NCBI GenBank assembly: GCA_910575255.1
Contig: CAJTEM010000026.1
Location: 1 to 64,000, forward strand
Length of the DNA stretch: 64,000 nt
DNA from: Lachnospiraceae bacterium
GTDB taxonomy: Bacteria > Bacillota > Clostridia > Lachnospirales > Lachnospiraceae
Reading direction: 5' to 3'
Of the stretch, positions 46,384-55,892 are shown in pieces. The notes beneath the pieces were generated by a model, which had not been told where the DNA came from, ran no database searches, and worked only from the letters and a program-made list of their open reading frames with translations. Both the position numbers and the translations under genes were made by a program. How positions within the stretch are numbered: the first letter of the stretch is position 1; every line of letters starts with the position of its first letter.

Positions 46384-47964
46384 TTATGCCCGCACAATCT
46401 CTTTCACCAGGATCAGGCAATCCCCCGTCCTCACGGTATCGGATGACAGATTATTCGTGGTGATGATATTGTCCACGGTCGTGTGGAAACGCTTGGCAAT
46501 ATCCCAGAGAGAGTCGCCCTCCTGCACCAGATAGCCGACGATTCCCGGCATCTGCTGCAGTTTTTTGGTATCCAGCGGCGCTGTCTCCGCCTGTTTGATT
46601 ACCATCTGGCGGACCGGCTGCAGCACCAGCATATCCAGAAGAAGTATGGCCTTGACTTCCACCGTATCGCCGCCGATCATGGCCGCTGTCAGCTGTTCCA
46701 CATCGGTCTCCAGATACCAGACGCTGTCCTCCCGGATGTCCGGTACCTCTGCTTCGTAATGGAACGGCAGAAGCTCTGTCACCGACTGTACCGGCCGGCT
46801 GTCGTCATCAGTCAGATAAAGAATCCTTACTTCCAGAGCTCCATCCATAACCAATGTGTTTTCTTTTGTTTCCACCTCATCCAGTCTTACCGTACCAGTG
46901 CTGTGGCAAATCTGCAGCGCCCTCGGTCCCCCTCCGACGGATACCTTTTCTGCAATTTTGCATTTTCCCGTATTTCTGGTCAGAATATGGTCAAAGCAGG
47001 CTTCCCCGGTATCCACTGCCAGCTCCCGGTTCGTTGCATAAAGATCGCTGAGAATATCCAGCTGACGCTCTTCGTAAAGCCGGATGTCCAGCTCGATCAC
47101 TGCATCCACGTCCAGTTCCCGCATCTCCCCGTCATAATCCGGCTTTTCCTCTATCCCTTTATGTATCAGCCGTGCGGAAATGGCTGGGATCATTTCCTCC
47201 ACTGCCCCCTGCATCTCCAGTTCCCCGGAGAAGGGAATCGCCTCCTCCACCCACTGGACCATGGCGCTCTCACCCTCTCCCTCATAGATAGCAAATACCA
47301 TCAGGGTGCCTTCCAGATGAATCTTGCCATCCAATGGCCTGGCTGTTACCCCGGACAGACGCATTTCTGTCCAAAGGACCCGGTCAATTGCCGGTTTTGT
47401 TCCGGATAAGGTGATCTCTTCCTTTAACCGGTAGGTGTCCTTGCGCCGCAGGGCAATCGCTGCCACGTCGATCGTCCGTTTCAGTGTCTCCACCTGCGGA
47501 ATTCCGTCCTCCTCATCCTCCACGCTGCCTATATCAACCGCTGCTTCCGTATCAACCAGAGACTCCACCTTAATCTCCAGTGTCACGATTCCTTTGATAC
47601 TCAGTTTGCGGGAGTTGATAATGTCAGCGTTGAGATCCTCCAGCTGCCAGCTGATCCCCACATAATCCTTCTCCTCGAGTCCAGGCACATTCACAGTCTC
47701 TTCAAAGGGGATCAGACCACCCAGGGTTTGCAGGCCTCCCTCTTCCTTGCGGTACAGCACATGAAAATCCAGCTTTCCCCGAATCACCACCCGCTCATTT
47801 TGCGTTTTCACCGGCTCCATCTGGATCTCGCCGGTATCCAGGATGACCTGTGCGATATCACTCATGGTATCCGGGACAATGAAATCATCATCCAGCGTTA
47901 CCTGTGTGTTGACCTGATTTTTCCAGCGGTTCATATGTATATTCTGCTTTACCAGCTCCAACAT
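46384..47964 (-). CDS. sipL: SipL-like spore coat morphogenetic protein (DUF3794 + LysM)
   Basis: A 526-residue protein with repeated DUF3794/SPOCS domains (about residues 25-150, 165-300 and 320-460) and a C-terminal LysM domain (YLVQEGDSLWDIAKRFHTTVDNIITTNNL). The length and layout match SipL of Clostridioides difficile, which with SpoIVA anchors coat assembly to the forespore. The start at 47964 follows AAGGTGG by 8 bp; the GTG at 47973 is too close. It supports a spore-forming host. Confidence 0.88.
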   Translation of the reverse strand: MLELVKQNIHMNRWKNQVNTQVTLDDDFIVPDTMSDIAQVILDTGEIQMEPVKTQNERVVIRGKLDFHVLYRKEEGGLQTLGGLIPFEETVNVPGLEEKDYVGISWQLEDLNADIINSRKLSIKGIVTLEIKVESLVDTEAAVDIGSVEDEEDGIPQVETLKRTIDVAAIALRRKDTYRLKEEITLSGTKPAIDRVLWTEMRLSGVTARPLDGKIHLEGTLMVFAIYEGEGESAMVQWVEEAIPFSGELEMQGAVEEMIPAISARLIHKGIEEKPDYDGEMRELDVDAVIELDIRLYEERQLDILSDLYATNRELAVDTGEACFDHILTRNTGKCKIAEKVSVGGGPRALQICHSTGTVRLDEVETKENTLVMDGALEVRILYLTDDDSRPVQSVTELLPFHYEAEVPDIREDSVWYLETDVEQLTAAMIGGDTVEVKAILLLDMLVLQPVRQMVIKQAETAPLDTKKLQQMPGIVGYLVQEGDSLWDIAKRFHTTVDNIITTNNLSSDTVRTGDCLILVKEIVRA

Positions 47965-48112
47965 AAAAAGCACCCACCTTACTTTCTATTTTCCTCTTTT
48001 ATAGAAAGTGTATGTGGATACTCTCTTAATTATGATTGTTATTCTTCCGGTTTACAGCCGCTGTGTTCCTGCATAGTCAAAACGGCAGGCACATGTAACC
48101 TGTGCGAACGGG

Positions 48113-48958
48113 TCATTCTGAGTCATACTCTTCCAGGAAATGATGGCGCACACCATTTTTGACATACCCGATACAGGCATCCAGGTTCACATTTTCCACA
48201 CTTTTGAAAATATTTGTCTCAATATGGGGATTGATCTGCCGGAAATGCCGGATCAGCTGTTTCATCTCCTGCCTCTTGGATGATGCCGCCATCTCCTCCA
48301 ACGCCTGTTCTCTGGCAATCTGTTCCGTGAATCGGCAGGCACATTGCAGGAAACGCAGATGATTATATTCCTTCCACGCCAGGATATCCTCCTCCTTGAC
48401 CAGATATAACGGACGGATCAGCTCCATCCCCGCAAAATTGGTACTGTGCAGCTTCGGCATCATGGTATTCACCTGTGCCCCATAGAGCATGCTCATCAGA
48501 ATTGTCTCAATCACATCATCAAAATGATGCCCCAGGGCGATCTTGTTGCAGCCCAGCTCGCGGGCATTGGCATACAGATTCCCCCGGCGCATCCGTGCAC
48601 ACAGATAACAGGGTGACCCCCCGGCATCTGCCACAGTGTCAAAAATATCCGATCGGAAGATATGGATCGGAATCCCCATTATCTTCGCATTTTCCTCAAT
48701 CAGCTGGCGGTTGGCCGGATGATAGCCTGGATCCATCACCAGGAATTTCAGTCCGAACTCCATCCGGCCATGACGGAGAATCTCCTGCATGCATTTTGCC
48801 AGCAGCATGGAATCCTTTCCGCCGGAAATGCACACCGCGATATTATCTCCCTCGCAGATCAGCTCGTATTCATTTAAAGCCTTGACAAACGGGCGCCAAA
48901 TCTCCTTGCGGAAGCGTTTGATAATGCTCCGTTCAATCTCACGGCATCGTTCTTCCAT
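48113..48958 (-). CDS. TtcA/TilS-superfamily tRNA thiolation-type ATPase
   Basis: A 281-residue PP-loop ATPase with CISGGKDSMLLAKC, the CYLC and CACRF cysteine pairs, and LGHHFDDVIETILMSMLYG, typical of TtcA-like enzymes that thiolate C32 of tRNA using an Fe-S cluster. Clostridial members of this group may have other targets. GGAGAAAAG immediately precedes the ATG at 48958. Confidence 0.85.
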   Translation of the reverse strand: MEERCREIERSIIKRFRKEIWRPFVKALNEYELICEGDNIAVCISGGKDSMLLAKCMQEILRHGRMEFGLKFLVMDPGYHPANRQLIEENAKIMGIPIHIFRSDIFDTVADAGGSPCYLCARMRRGNLYANARELGCNKIALGHHFDDVIETILMSMLYGAQVNTMMPKLHSTNFAGMELIRPLYLVKEEDILAWKEYNHLRFLQCACRFTEQIAREQALEEMAASSKRQEMKQLIRHFRQINPHIETNIFKSVENVNLDACIGYVKNGVRHHFLEEYDSE

Positions 48959-49102
48959 CTTTTCTCCATTCTGTATTTGTTTCCTGCGCCGGTTTTTGCT
49001 GCGTGTAAACGCAGAATCCACCTTACAAAAATCGTTTCCTATAGAACGGTCACTTGTTCTCCTCCGGGAGCTGCGGTTCGTCTTCTTCCCGGAACCCGTT
49101 TC

Positions 49103-49906
49103 CTACTCTGAATCCCCTTCCTGCCCGGAACCCGTTTCCTTCCTGGAATCCGCTTCCTGCCCGGAACCCGTTTCCTTCCTGAAATCCGCTTCCTGCCCGG
49201 AACCCGTTTCCTTCCTGAAATCCGCTTCCTGCCCGGAACCCGTTTCCTTCCTGGAATCCGCTTCCTGCCCGGACAACCGGCCGCTCAGTCTCTGCAGTTC
49301 CTCCTCCAGCTGTTTCACCCGTTCCTCCATCTTGGCATACTGCTCCACAGTCACGGCTGCCGCTATCTGCTTTTTCGGCACAGGCACTCCTCCGATCTTA
49401 ACCGGGCGGGCCGGTATTCCCACTGCCGTCGTATCGTTCTCCAGAGGCTTTAAGAGCACGGCATTGGCCGCAATCGTACAATTGTCTCCCACCTCAAACG
49501 CCCCGAGGATCTTGGCGCCGGCCCCCACGGTAACATTGTTCCCCAGAGTCGGGTGCCGCTTGCCCTTATTAAGGCCCACGCCCCCCAGGGTAACCCCCTG
49601 ATAGATCGTGCAATTGTCACCGACCACTGTGGTCTCTCCGATCACCACACCGCAGCCATGGTCAATCAGAATCCCATGCCCCAGCTCCGCACCCGGATGA
49701 ATCTCAATCAGTGTCAGGAAACGGGCAATCTGCGAAATCAGACGCGCCAAAAAAAGCATTCTGTGCTTATAAAACCAATGTGCGAAGCGATGCCAGATCA
49801 TGGCATGTACTCCCTGGTATAGCAGCAGTACCTCCCAAGCACTTCTTGCCGCAGGATCCCGCTCCTGAACCGCCTTTACATCCAGCCAGATATCTTTCAA
49901 AATCAT
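49103..49906 (-). CDS. cysE: Serine O-acetyltransferase with a tandem-repeat tail
   Basis: Makes O-acetylserine for cysteine synthesis. The left-handed beta-helix part has IDHGCGVVIGETTVVGDN, TLGGVGLNKGKRHPTLGNNVTVGAGAKILG and NAVLLKP. After a short coiled coil (KMEERVKQLEEELQRL) the last 55 residues are four copies of a 12-residue unit GQEADSRKETGS (two with F for S) plus GQEGDSE. The normal CysE tail controls inhibition by cysteine and binding to CysK; here it is replaced by this hydrophilic repeat. AGAGG is 9 bp from the ATG at 49906. Confidence 0.92.
   Translation of the reverse strand: MILKDIWLDVKAVQERDPAARSAWEVLLLYQGVHAMIWHRFAHWFYKHRMLFLARLISQIARFLTLIEIHPGAELGHGILIDHGCGVVIGETTVVGDNCTIYQGVTLGGVGLNKGKRHPTLGNNVTVGAGAKILGAFEVGDNCTIAANAVLLKPLENDTTAVGIPARPVKIGGVPVPKKQIAAAVTVEQYAKMEERVKQLEEELQRLSGRLSGQEADSRKETGSGQEADFRKETGSGQEADFRKETGSGQEADSRKETGSGQEGDSE
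49127..49270 (-). repeat. 36-bp tandem repeat, four units, inside cysE
   Basis: Four in-frame 36-bp units differ at only one or two positions (TCC/TTC codon changes), plus a partial fifth. Near identity indicates recent or ongoing expansion. Confidence 0.9.
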
Positions 49907-49945
49907 AATTGTCATCCTCTTTTTCTCTGCCCTAAATATTTCCAT

Positions 49946-49975
49946 ATCATACCATATGACACAGAGAGATGACAA
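49946..49975 (-). promoter_or_regulatory. cysE promoter
   Basis: On the minus strand TTGTCA (49970-49975) and TATGAT (49946-49951) with an 18-bp spacer. No T-box or SAM riboswitch-like structure is seen in the short leader. Confidence 0.55.
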
Positions 49976-49983
49976 GTGCAACC

Positions 49984-50084
49984 TGTAAAATTCTCACGGC
50001 GAACGCAAGCCTTTTGGGTTGGAAGGTACGCCATACCAATTGCCGATAGTCAAAAGCTTGCGTTTACTGTGACAGAATTTTGCA
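49984..50084. repeat. 101-bp inverted repeat with GGTACGCC loop
   Basis: TGTAAAATTCT ... GCAAGCCTTTTG pairs with CAAAAGCTTGC ... AGAATTTTGCA. The loop contains GGTACGCC (50025-50032), the core motif of the large palindromes. A faint relative of its right arm lies near 45513-45535. Confidence 0.7.
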
Positions 50085-50100
50085 CTTCTGCCGCAGCAAT

Positions 50101-50532
50101 TTACTGAAATATCACCGGATTTTCCAGATATTCGGTCTGAACCACAATATAGGGATAAGATTTCTCCACTCCTACGGTCTCTCCCTTTTCCGGCCCTTTC
50201 AGTTCCGTGTCGATCACGATGGAATTCTCGGTCAGATACAGTTCATTGACTGAAATACTGTATCCGCCGGTGGCCTGCTCCCCATACCCGACCACTATGT
50301 AGAGTCCCTGGTCATTGCTGTAGGTCAGCTTGAAGGGCGCCGGCTTTTTCTCTTCAATCAGATTTTTCAGCTCTTCCGGCAAATCTGTCTCTCCCACAAT
50401 CGTGCTTTCCAGATCACGCACCTTATCCTGGTTCTCCTTCTCGACACTGCACCCTGTTAAAACACGAACCATTAATACCCACAACAGCAAAAAGACCACC
50501 CATATCATTTTCCCATCCAGCCTTCTGCTCAT
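50101..50532 (-). CDS. PrcB-like lipoprotein
   Basis: A 143-residue protein with an N-terminal membrane segment and lipobox VLTGC (Cys about residue 28), followed by a PrcB-C-like domain: LYIVVGYGEQATGGYSISV and PYIVVQTEYLENPVIF. Such domains were first described in a spirochaete protease complex; the Clostridial role is unknown. It probably sits on the outer face of the membrane. Confidence 0.78.
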   Translation of the reverse strand: MSRRLDGKMIWVVFLLLWVLMVRVLTGCSVEKENQDKVRDLESTIVGETDLPEELKNLIEEKKPAPFKLTYSNDQGLYIVVGYGEQATGGYSISVNELYLTENSIVIDTELKGPEKGETVGVEKSYPYIVVQTEYLENPVIFQ

Positions 50533-50692
50533 AACAACCTCCCATAAAATTTGACTACTACCAGTCTATTCCGCCGTCACCCTTTCTATGCCTGTTCCCG
50601 TAACATTTCACTCCAATCGTGCCTTGCCAAAAGAACCTCTATCGCTTAAAATGGAGGCAGCAATTTTTCTTCACGAAAGGACAAATCATGTC

Positions 50693-51907
50693 ATGAATAT
50701 TTTCAGAAAATGCTATTGCCGCACCTTTCAGGCGGCCTTTCGCCTTGCGCTGCCGCTGCTTCCTTATCGAAGCCCGCAGCTATTATCCGGTATTGACCGT
50801 GTGCCAAAGATCCTCCGCCAGCAGCATTGTACCCGGGTGCTGATCGTCACGGATGCTGATATTACCCGGCTTAAGCTGATCCGTCCGCTTCAGCAGGCGC
50901 TTACAAGACAGGGGATTTCCTGGTTCTGCTATGATAGGACCAGCGCCAACCCCACTACCGACAATGTTGAAGAAGCGAAAGCGCTTTATCTGAAGCATGG
51001 CTGCAGCGCCATTATCGGTTTTGGCGGTGGTTCCAGCCTGGACTGTGCCAAGGCCGCCGGTGCGCGGATTGTAAAGCCTCGCCAGTCCCTGCAAAAAATG
51101 AAAGGGATTTTGAAAATCCGCCGCAGGCTGCCGCTTTTGATCGCGATTCCCACAACAGCGGGCACGGGAAGCGAGGCAACGCTGGCTGCTGTGATTACGG
51201 ATTCTGTTACCCGCCGCAAATATCCGATCAATGATTTTGTCCTCACCCCGGACTATGCGGTACTGGATCCTTGCATTACTGTCAGCCTGCCGCCATTTCT
51301 CACTGCCACCACCGGCATAGATGCACTCACCCACGCCATCGAAGCCTACCTTGGGAATTCTGCCACCCGGGATACCCGGAAAGCTGCCCGGAAAGCCGTT
51401 CATCTGATTTTCACCAGCCTGGATCAGGCCTTTCGGGACGGTACGGATATCCGTGCCCGCAAATGCATGCTGATCGCTTCCTACTATGCCGGATGTGCGT
51501 TTACCAAATCCTATGTGGGATATGTCCATGCCATCGCTCATTCTCTGGGCGGGGAATACGGCGTCCCCCATGGATTGGCCAATGCCGTCCTGCTGCCGTC
51601 CGTTCTTGAGGCTTATGGCTCGTCCATCCACGAAAAGCTCCGCCAGCTCGCCATTGCCGCCGGTCTTGCTGACCGCCATACCCCTCGCAGGGAAGCCGCG
51701 AAGCGTTTCCTTGATGCCATTCATGAGATGAAAACACGTTTTGGAATACCATCTGCCATTCCCGAGCTTCGAAAAGAAGATATTCCCAGACTGGCACATT
51801 ATGCCGACAGGGAGGCCAATCCTCTTTATCCGGTTCCTGTGTTGATGGATGCCGGGGAGCTGGAACGCCTTTACCTGATATTTTTAAGAAAAGAGGATAA
51901 TCTATGA
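50693..51907 (+). CDS. Iron-containing alcohol dehydrogenase
   Basis: NAD(P)-linked oxidoreductase. The 404-residue protein has GFGGGSSLDCAKAAG (dinucleotide binding), PTTAGTGSEATLAAV and metal ligands in HAIAHSLGGEYGVPHG. AAAGGA lies 11 bp from the ATG at 50693; an ATG at 50688 closer to it reads ATG TCA TGA and stops at once. The stop overlaps the aldehyde dehydrogenase start by 4 bp (ATGA), so the pair interconverts an alcohol and acid through an aldehyde. Confidence 0.92.
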   Translation: MNIFRKCYCRTFQAAFRLALPLLPYRSPQLLSGIDRVPKILRQQHCTRVLIVTDADITRLKLIRPLQQALTRQGISWFCYDRTSANPTTDNVEEAKALYLKHGCSAIIGFGGGSSLDCAKAAGARIVKPRQSLQKMKGILKIRRRLPLLIAIPTTAGTGSEATLAAVITDSVTRRKYPINDFVLTPDYAVLDPCITVSLPPFLTATTGIDALTHAIEAYLGNSATRDTRKAARKAVHLIFTSLDQAFRDGTDIRARKCMLIASYYAGCAFTKSYVGYVHAIAHSLGGEYGVPHGLANAVLLPSVLEAYGSSIHEKLRQLAIAAGLADRHTPRREAAKRFLDAIHEMKTRFGIPSAIPELRKEDIPRLAHYADREANPLYPVPVLMDAGELERLYLIFLRKEDNL

Positions 51908-53283
51908 ACGAACAGGAAATTCAGAGACTCACAGACCGGCAGCGTTCCTGGTTTCTTACCGGTGCCACTCTGAGCATCGAACACCGCATACAGGCTCTCA
52001 CACGGCTGAAGGCCTGTATTCTGGAGCATGAAAATGCCATTCAGGAGGCGCTTTATAAGGATCTGGGAAAGAGCGGCTTTGAAAGCTACATGTGTGAGAC
52101 CGGCCTGGTATTAAGTGAGATCTCCTATATGCTGAAGCATATCCGCCGCTTTGCGCGTGAGACGACAGTGCCCACGCCACTGGCTCAATTTTGTTCCCGC
52201 AGCTATCAGAAGCCGTCACCCTATGGTGTGGTTCTGATTATGAGTCCCTGGAACTACCCGTTTTTGCTGACTGTGGAGCCTCTGGTGGATGCCATCGCTG
52301 CCGGAAACACCGTCATCGTCAAGCCCAGCGCCTATTCTCCCTGCACCAGCGAGATTCTCCGCTCTGTCCTCAACCAGTGCTTCGACGAAAAGGAGGTCGC
52401 CGTAGTCACCGGGGGACGGGCCGAAAACACCTGCCTGCTGCAGCAGCATTTTGATTATATTTTCTTTACCGGAAGCCAGACTGTGGGAAAAGAGGTCCTG
52501 CGTCAGGCATCCGCCTGGCTCACCCCGGTTACATTGGAGCTGGGCGGGAAGAGTCCCTGCCTCGTGGAGCGAAGCGCCAATCTGCGCCTGGCCGCCAGGC
52601 GGATTGTGTTCGGCAAGTTTCTTAACTGCGGCCAGACCTGCGTGGCTCCTGATTATATCTACTGTGACGAACAGGTCAAAGACCGGCTGATCCGGGAAAT
52701 CAAAAGGCAGATTACCCGGCAATTTGGCAAAAAGCCCCTTGACAATAAAAATTATGGGAAGATTATCAACGAAAAACATTTTCACCGGCTGACTGCTCTC
52801 ATCGATCCTTCCAAAGTAATAATCGGCGGCAATTCTGACAGCCGGTCCCTTCAGATAGAACCTACGGTTATGGATGCAGTAACCTTCGAGGATCCTGTCA
52901 TGCAGGAGGAAATTTTCGGGCCGATTCTGCCGATTTTAACTTATAAAACGTTTGATAAAGCGATTCATAAAATAAATCCCATGCCTCATCCACTGGCTTT
53001 TTACATCTTCACCTCCCAGCCGCAGACTGCACGCAAGGCCATCGCCCGCTGCGGCTTCGGCGGCGGATGCATCAATGATACTATTATCCACCTGGCCACC
53101 AGCGAGATGGGCTTCGGCGGCTTTGGGGAAAGCGGAATGGGCGCCTATCACGGAAAGGCAGGCTTTGATATCTTTTCTCATAAAAAGAGCATTGTAGATA
53201 AAAAGACCTGGCTGGATCTTCCCATGCGCTATCAGCCATATCGAAGAATTTATGAAAAGCTGATTCATTTATTCCTGAAATAG
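51904..53283 (+). CDS. Class 3-type aldehyde dehydrogenase
   Basis: NAD(P)-dependent oxidation of an aldehyde. The 459-residue enzyme has MSPWNYPF, TGSQTVGKEV, the catalytic Glu in LELGGKSP, the nucleophile Cys in NCGQTCVAPDY and QEEIFGPILPI. The C-terminal YQPYRRIYEKLIHLFLK is like membrane-associated class 3 enzymes acting on medium or long-chain aldehydes. Coupled by ATGA to the alcohol dehydrogenase. Confidence 0.93.
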   Translation: MNEQEIQRLTDRQRSWFLTGATLSIEHRIQALTRLKACILEHENAIQEALYKDLGKSGFESYMCETGLVLSEISYMLKHIRRFARETTVPTPLAQFCSRSYQKPSPYGVVLIMSPWNYPFLLTVEPLVDAIAAGNTVIVKPSAYSPCTSEILRSVLNQCFDEKEVAVVTGGRAENTCLLQQHFDYIFFTGSQTVGKEVLRQASAWLTPVTLELGGKSPCLVERSANLRLAARRIVFGKFLNCGQTCVAPDYIYCDEQVKDRLIREIKRQITRQFGKKPLDNKNYGKIINEKHFHRLTALIDPSKVIIGGNSDSRSLQIEPTVMDAVTFEDPVMQEEIFGPILPILTYKTFDKAIHKINPMPHPLAFYIFTSQPQTARKAIARCGFGGGCINDTIIHLATSEMGFGGFGESGMGAYHGKAGFDIFSHKKSIVDKKTWLDLPMRYQPYRRIYEKLIHLFLK

Positions 53284-53357
53284 CCGGAAAGACCGTAACC
53301 GTTCAGATAACCCTTGAACTGTTACAAAAGACCAAACCTCACAAAACATCTGAGCAA

Positions 53358-53385
53358 ACCGCCATGCCCGAAAAAGCATGGCGGT
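53358..53385. terminator. Hairpin between the convergent ALDH and spoIIID genes
   Basis: ACCGCCATGC and GCATGGCGGT form a perfect 10-bp stem with an 8-nt loop; moderate T-richness follows on the plus strand, so it may serve both genes. Confidence 0.65.
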
Positions 53386-53404
53386 TCCTGGTTTCCTCTT
53401 TCTC

Positions 53405-53680
53405 TTAATCATCCTGCTTGCTGCATATGGCCAGCCGATGCTGATACTTTTCCCGCGTGGCCAGCCCGCCGCGGATATGGCGCTCCGACTTGTTCACGTC
53501 CAACACCACCCGGGCCTGGGCTGCCAAGGACGGGTTGATGTGCTCCAGACGATCGGTTACGTCTTTATGTACCGTACTTTTGCTAATTCCGAACTTTTTC
53601 GCCGTCTGCCGCACCGTCGCATTGTGGTCTATAATGTAATTAGCAATGGCCACCGCCCGCTCTTCGATATAATCCTTCAT
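53405..53680 (-). CDS. spoIIID: Sporulation transcription factor SpoIIID
   Basis: A 91-residue DNA-binding protein with MKDYIEERAVAIANYIIDHNATVRQTAKKFGIS and KSTVHKDVTDRL, the characteristic HTH of SpoIIID, which tunes mother-cell gene expression. The start at 53680 follows AAGGG; longer frames are not supported. The helicase pair ends 116 bp upstream, so the island has inserted next to this conserved gene. Confidence 0.95.
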   Translation of the reverse strand: MKDYIEERAVAIANYIIDHNATVRQTAKKFGISKSTVHKDVTDRLEHINPSLAAQARVVLDVNKSERHIRGGLATREKYQHRLAICSKQDD

Positions 53681-53795
53681 GGTTTTACCCTTGAGAACGT
53701 TTTTTACAGCATATGCAGGAGGCGGACTTAATATGTTAAAGGAAATCGCACTCAGAAATGTCTTGAATGGTTCCCTGAAACCAGAAAATCTGTTT

Positions 53796-55892
53796 TCACT
53801 CAAAAAACTCAGATTTTCTCCCATAGCTTGTCATATAGACACCTTTCTGTGCACGGGTCATCGCGACATATAGCAGACATTTCTCTGATGTTACAGACTC
53901 TGTTTCAGAAATAGAATCCGTTTTGTTGACCGCGGACCATAACGGAATGATTCTGTTATTCACAGCGGCAATCAACACATACTTGAACTCCAGCCCCTTT
54001 ACCCGGTGCATCGTGGCAACACGCAGCCCATTGAAGCTTCGGTCATCCGCCTTGTTTCTCTTAATCGCGTAAGAACGGATACCAGCCCTGGTAAGCAGCG
54101 CAATATAATCATCCACTAACTTCTTGGTTCTTGCAACCACACAAATATCTGTAAGGGCAACACCACTGTCTCTGAGCTTTTTGATTTCATTAACCAGAAA
54201 ATCAAATTCATCGTTTGCATTGTTAAAATTCCTGATAATCGGCTTTTCTCCATGGGTAAGAGACTGACACTGATCGCCAAGATCAGATCCTTCATCCAGA
54301 TCATCAAATGAAATGCCCTTCAGCAACCCAAAGGCATGTTTACGAATTTCTTCGGTAGTGCGATAGTTAATCTTCAAGATACTGCTGCGCCCGCGGACAT
54401 GAATTCCACACTTAGATAACGTGGGATGATTTCGGTAAATTCTCTGATGCGAATCCCCAACAACGAAAATATCGTTCGGATGTTCTTCGCCTGCCAGTGC
54501 CCGGATCAGTCGATAGGCATTATCACTGAAATCCTGTCCCTCGTCAATCACAACACTCGCATATGGCTGCCTGCTCCCCATGGACTCCAGAAGCTTGGTA
54601 CTTTCATACATGGCAGTATTAATATCACGAATCTGATTTTCTTTCATCAGATTCTGATAATTTTCAAATACCTTCCATACCTGCATTCTCTTTTTGCGAT
54701 CAAGCCTGGTTCCCCGGCCATTTCTCGTTGCTTTTATATATTTCTCAAGAGTAAGAGCTTCCTGGGCAATGACAACGCGGTTCCATTCTTCTTCATAAAA
54801 AGATCTCTCCAACGGCAAATTGTTGTTTGCCAGTAAAATAGCTTTTTCCCAGAGATTGTCAATCACCTCATCATAACCAATCTGCGCAGAAAATCCGGAT
54901 TCACGCAGAAACTGATTGACCCAGGCATCCAAATGGACCACCTCGATTCTTCTAAGCTCTTCCAGCGTGCAAATCTTCCGCAGATTTTCTCTGATATCTG
55001 CCGCGAGGTTGGCAGTAAACGTAGTCATCAGAATTCTCTGCTGACCTTCACATTTTGATGCCAGATGTTTTGCTCTATGCATAGCGACAACGGTCTTGCC
55101 AGTGCCTGCGCCGCCGAGAACTCTTGCCGAACCGGAATACTCTCTCTGCACAATCTTCCTTTGTGTGGGATGAAGGAAAACGCGCCATTTTTCCAAGGGT
55201 TCCGCCATAATTCGACGAAGCTCATCTTCTCCTTCAACAATAACAAAAGACTTCTGTGTGGTCGGTACATCCAATGCTGCCCGCAGATCCTCGCCGGAAG
55301 CAGCCGTGTTTTGCTCTTCTAAAGCCAGCTCCAGGACTTCCTCTATGGGGAAACCTTCTGCCAGCCAGGAAAGATGTTCGTAAGCATCATGGGGCATCGC
55401 GGATTCCGCTTGATAGAAATCTTCCTTGCTTATAAAACTTCTGACGAACTCTAACTGAGCCTCCGGAACACCAAGTTTCAAAAGTTCTTCATCTTTAGCC
55501 CCCGCAAACAGAGATACCTTCTCAGGCACGGATATCTTCTCGACCACGGTTCGCACATCATAAACCTGAATTGCGCCAGTTTTAGAATTAACCTCACAGC
55601 GCTTCTTGGAAGCCCACTGATATGCTTCATCATGGTGATCTACCCACAGAAGCAAATACACCCCCGTTTCCTGCTGACGGACAACGATGCCACGATAAGT
55701 ATCGTCAATGCGGACAGAACAAATCTTCTTATCGATCCCCGTGTTCAGTTTCTCGTAGTTAATGCCGGGAGCCTTGGGATTATTTCTAAATTTATTAACA
55801 AACTCTGTTACTTTACCCTGAACTTGTCTGGGCAGTCTGGCAAAGGCGGTTAAGAAATCCGATGATATTGCAACCTTTACATGATCCGTCAT
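53796..55892 (-). CDS. UvrD-like helicase with N-terminal RelE/ParE-like domain
   Basis: A 698-residue protein. Residues about 1-95 (VKVAISSDFLTAFARLPRQVQGKV, YRGIVVRQQETGVYLLLWVDHHDEAYQWA) resemble the RelE/ParE toxin fold. A linker of about 130 residues follows, then a superfamily 1 helicase: Walker A GGAGTGKT (about 256-263), VVIDEGQDFSD (about 444), VVGDSHQRIYR, TMHRVKGLEFKYV and YVAMTRAQKGVY. Catalytic residues of a RelE RNase cannot be confirmed. The ATG overlaps the preceding stop (ATGA), so the helicases are co-translated and probably work as one system. Confidence 0.88.
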   Translation of the reverse strand: MTDHVKVAISSDFLTAFARLPRQVQGKVTEFVNKFRNNPKAPGINYEKLNTGIDKKICSVRIDDTYRGIVVRQQETGVYLLLWVDHHDEAYQWASKKRCEVNSKTGAIQVYDVRTVVEKISVPEKVSLFAGAKDEELLKLGVPEAQLEFVRSFISKEDFYQAESAMPHDAYEHLSWLAEGFPIEEVLELALEEQNTAASGEDLRAALDVPTTQKSFVIVEGEDELRRIMAEPLEKWRVFLHPTQRKIVQREYSGSARVLGGAGTGKTVVAMHRAKHLASKCEGQQRILMTTFTANLAADIRENLRKICTLEELRRIEVVHLDAWVNQFLRESGFSAQIGYDEVIDNLWEKAILLANNNLPLERSFYEEEWNRVVIAQEALTLEKYIKATRNGRGTRLDRKKRMQVWKVFENYQNLMKENQIRDINTAMYESTKLLESMGSRQPYASVVIDEGQDFSDNAYRLIRALAGEEHPNDIFVVGDSHQRIYRNHPTLSKCGIHVRGRSSILKINYRTTEEIRKHAFGLLKGISFDDLDEGSDLGDQCQSLTHGEKPIIRNFNNANDEFDFLVNEIKKLRDSGVALTDICVVARTKKLVDDYIALLTRAGIRSYAIKRNKADDRSFNGLRVATMHRVKGLEFKYVLIAAVNNRIIPLWSAVNKTDSISETESVTSEKCLLYVAMTRAQKGVYMTSYGRKSEFFE

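Noticed and set aside
50688-50696. Alternative start ATG at 50688 for the alcohol dehydrogenase
   Set aside because: It reads ATG TCA TGA and ends at once; the enzyme starts at 50693.
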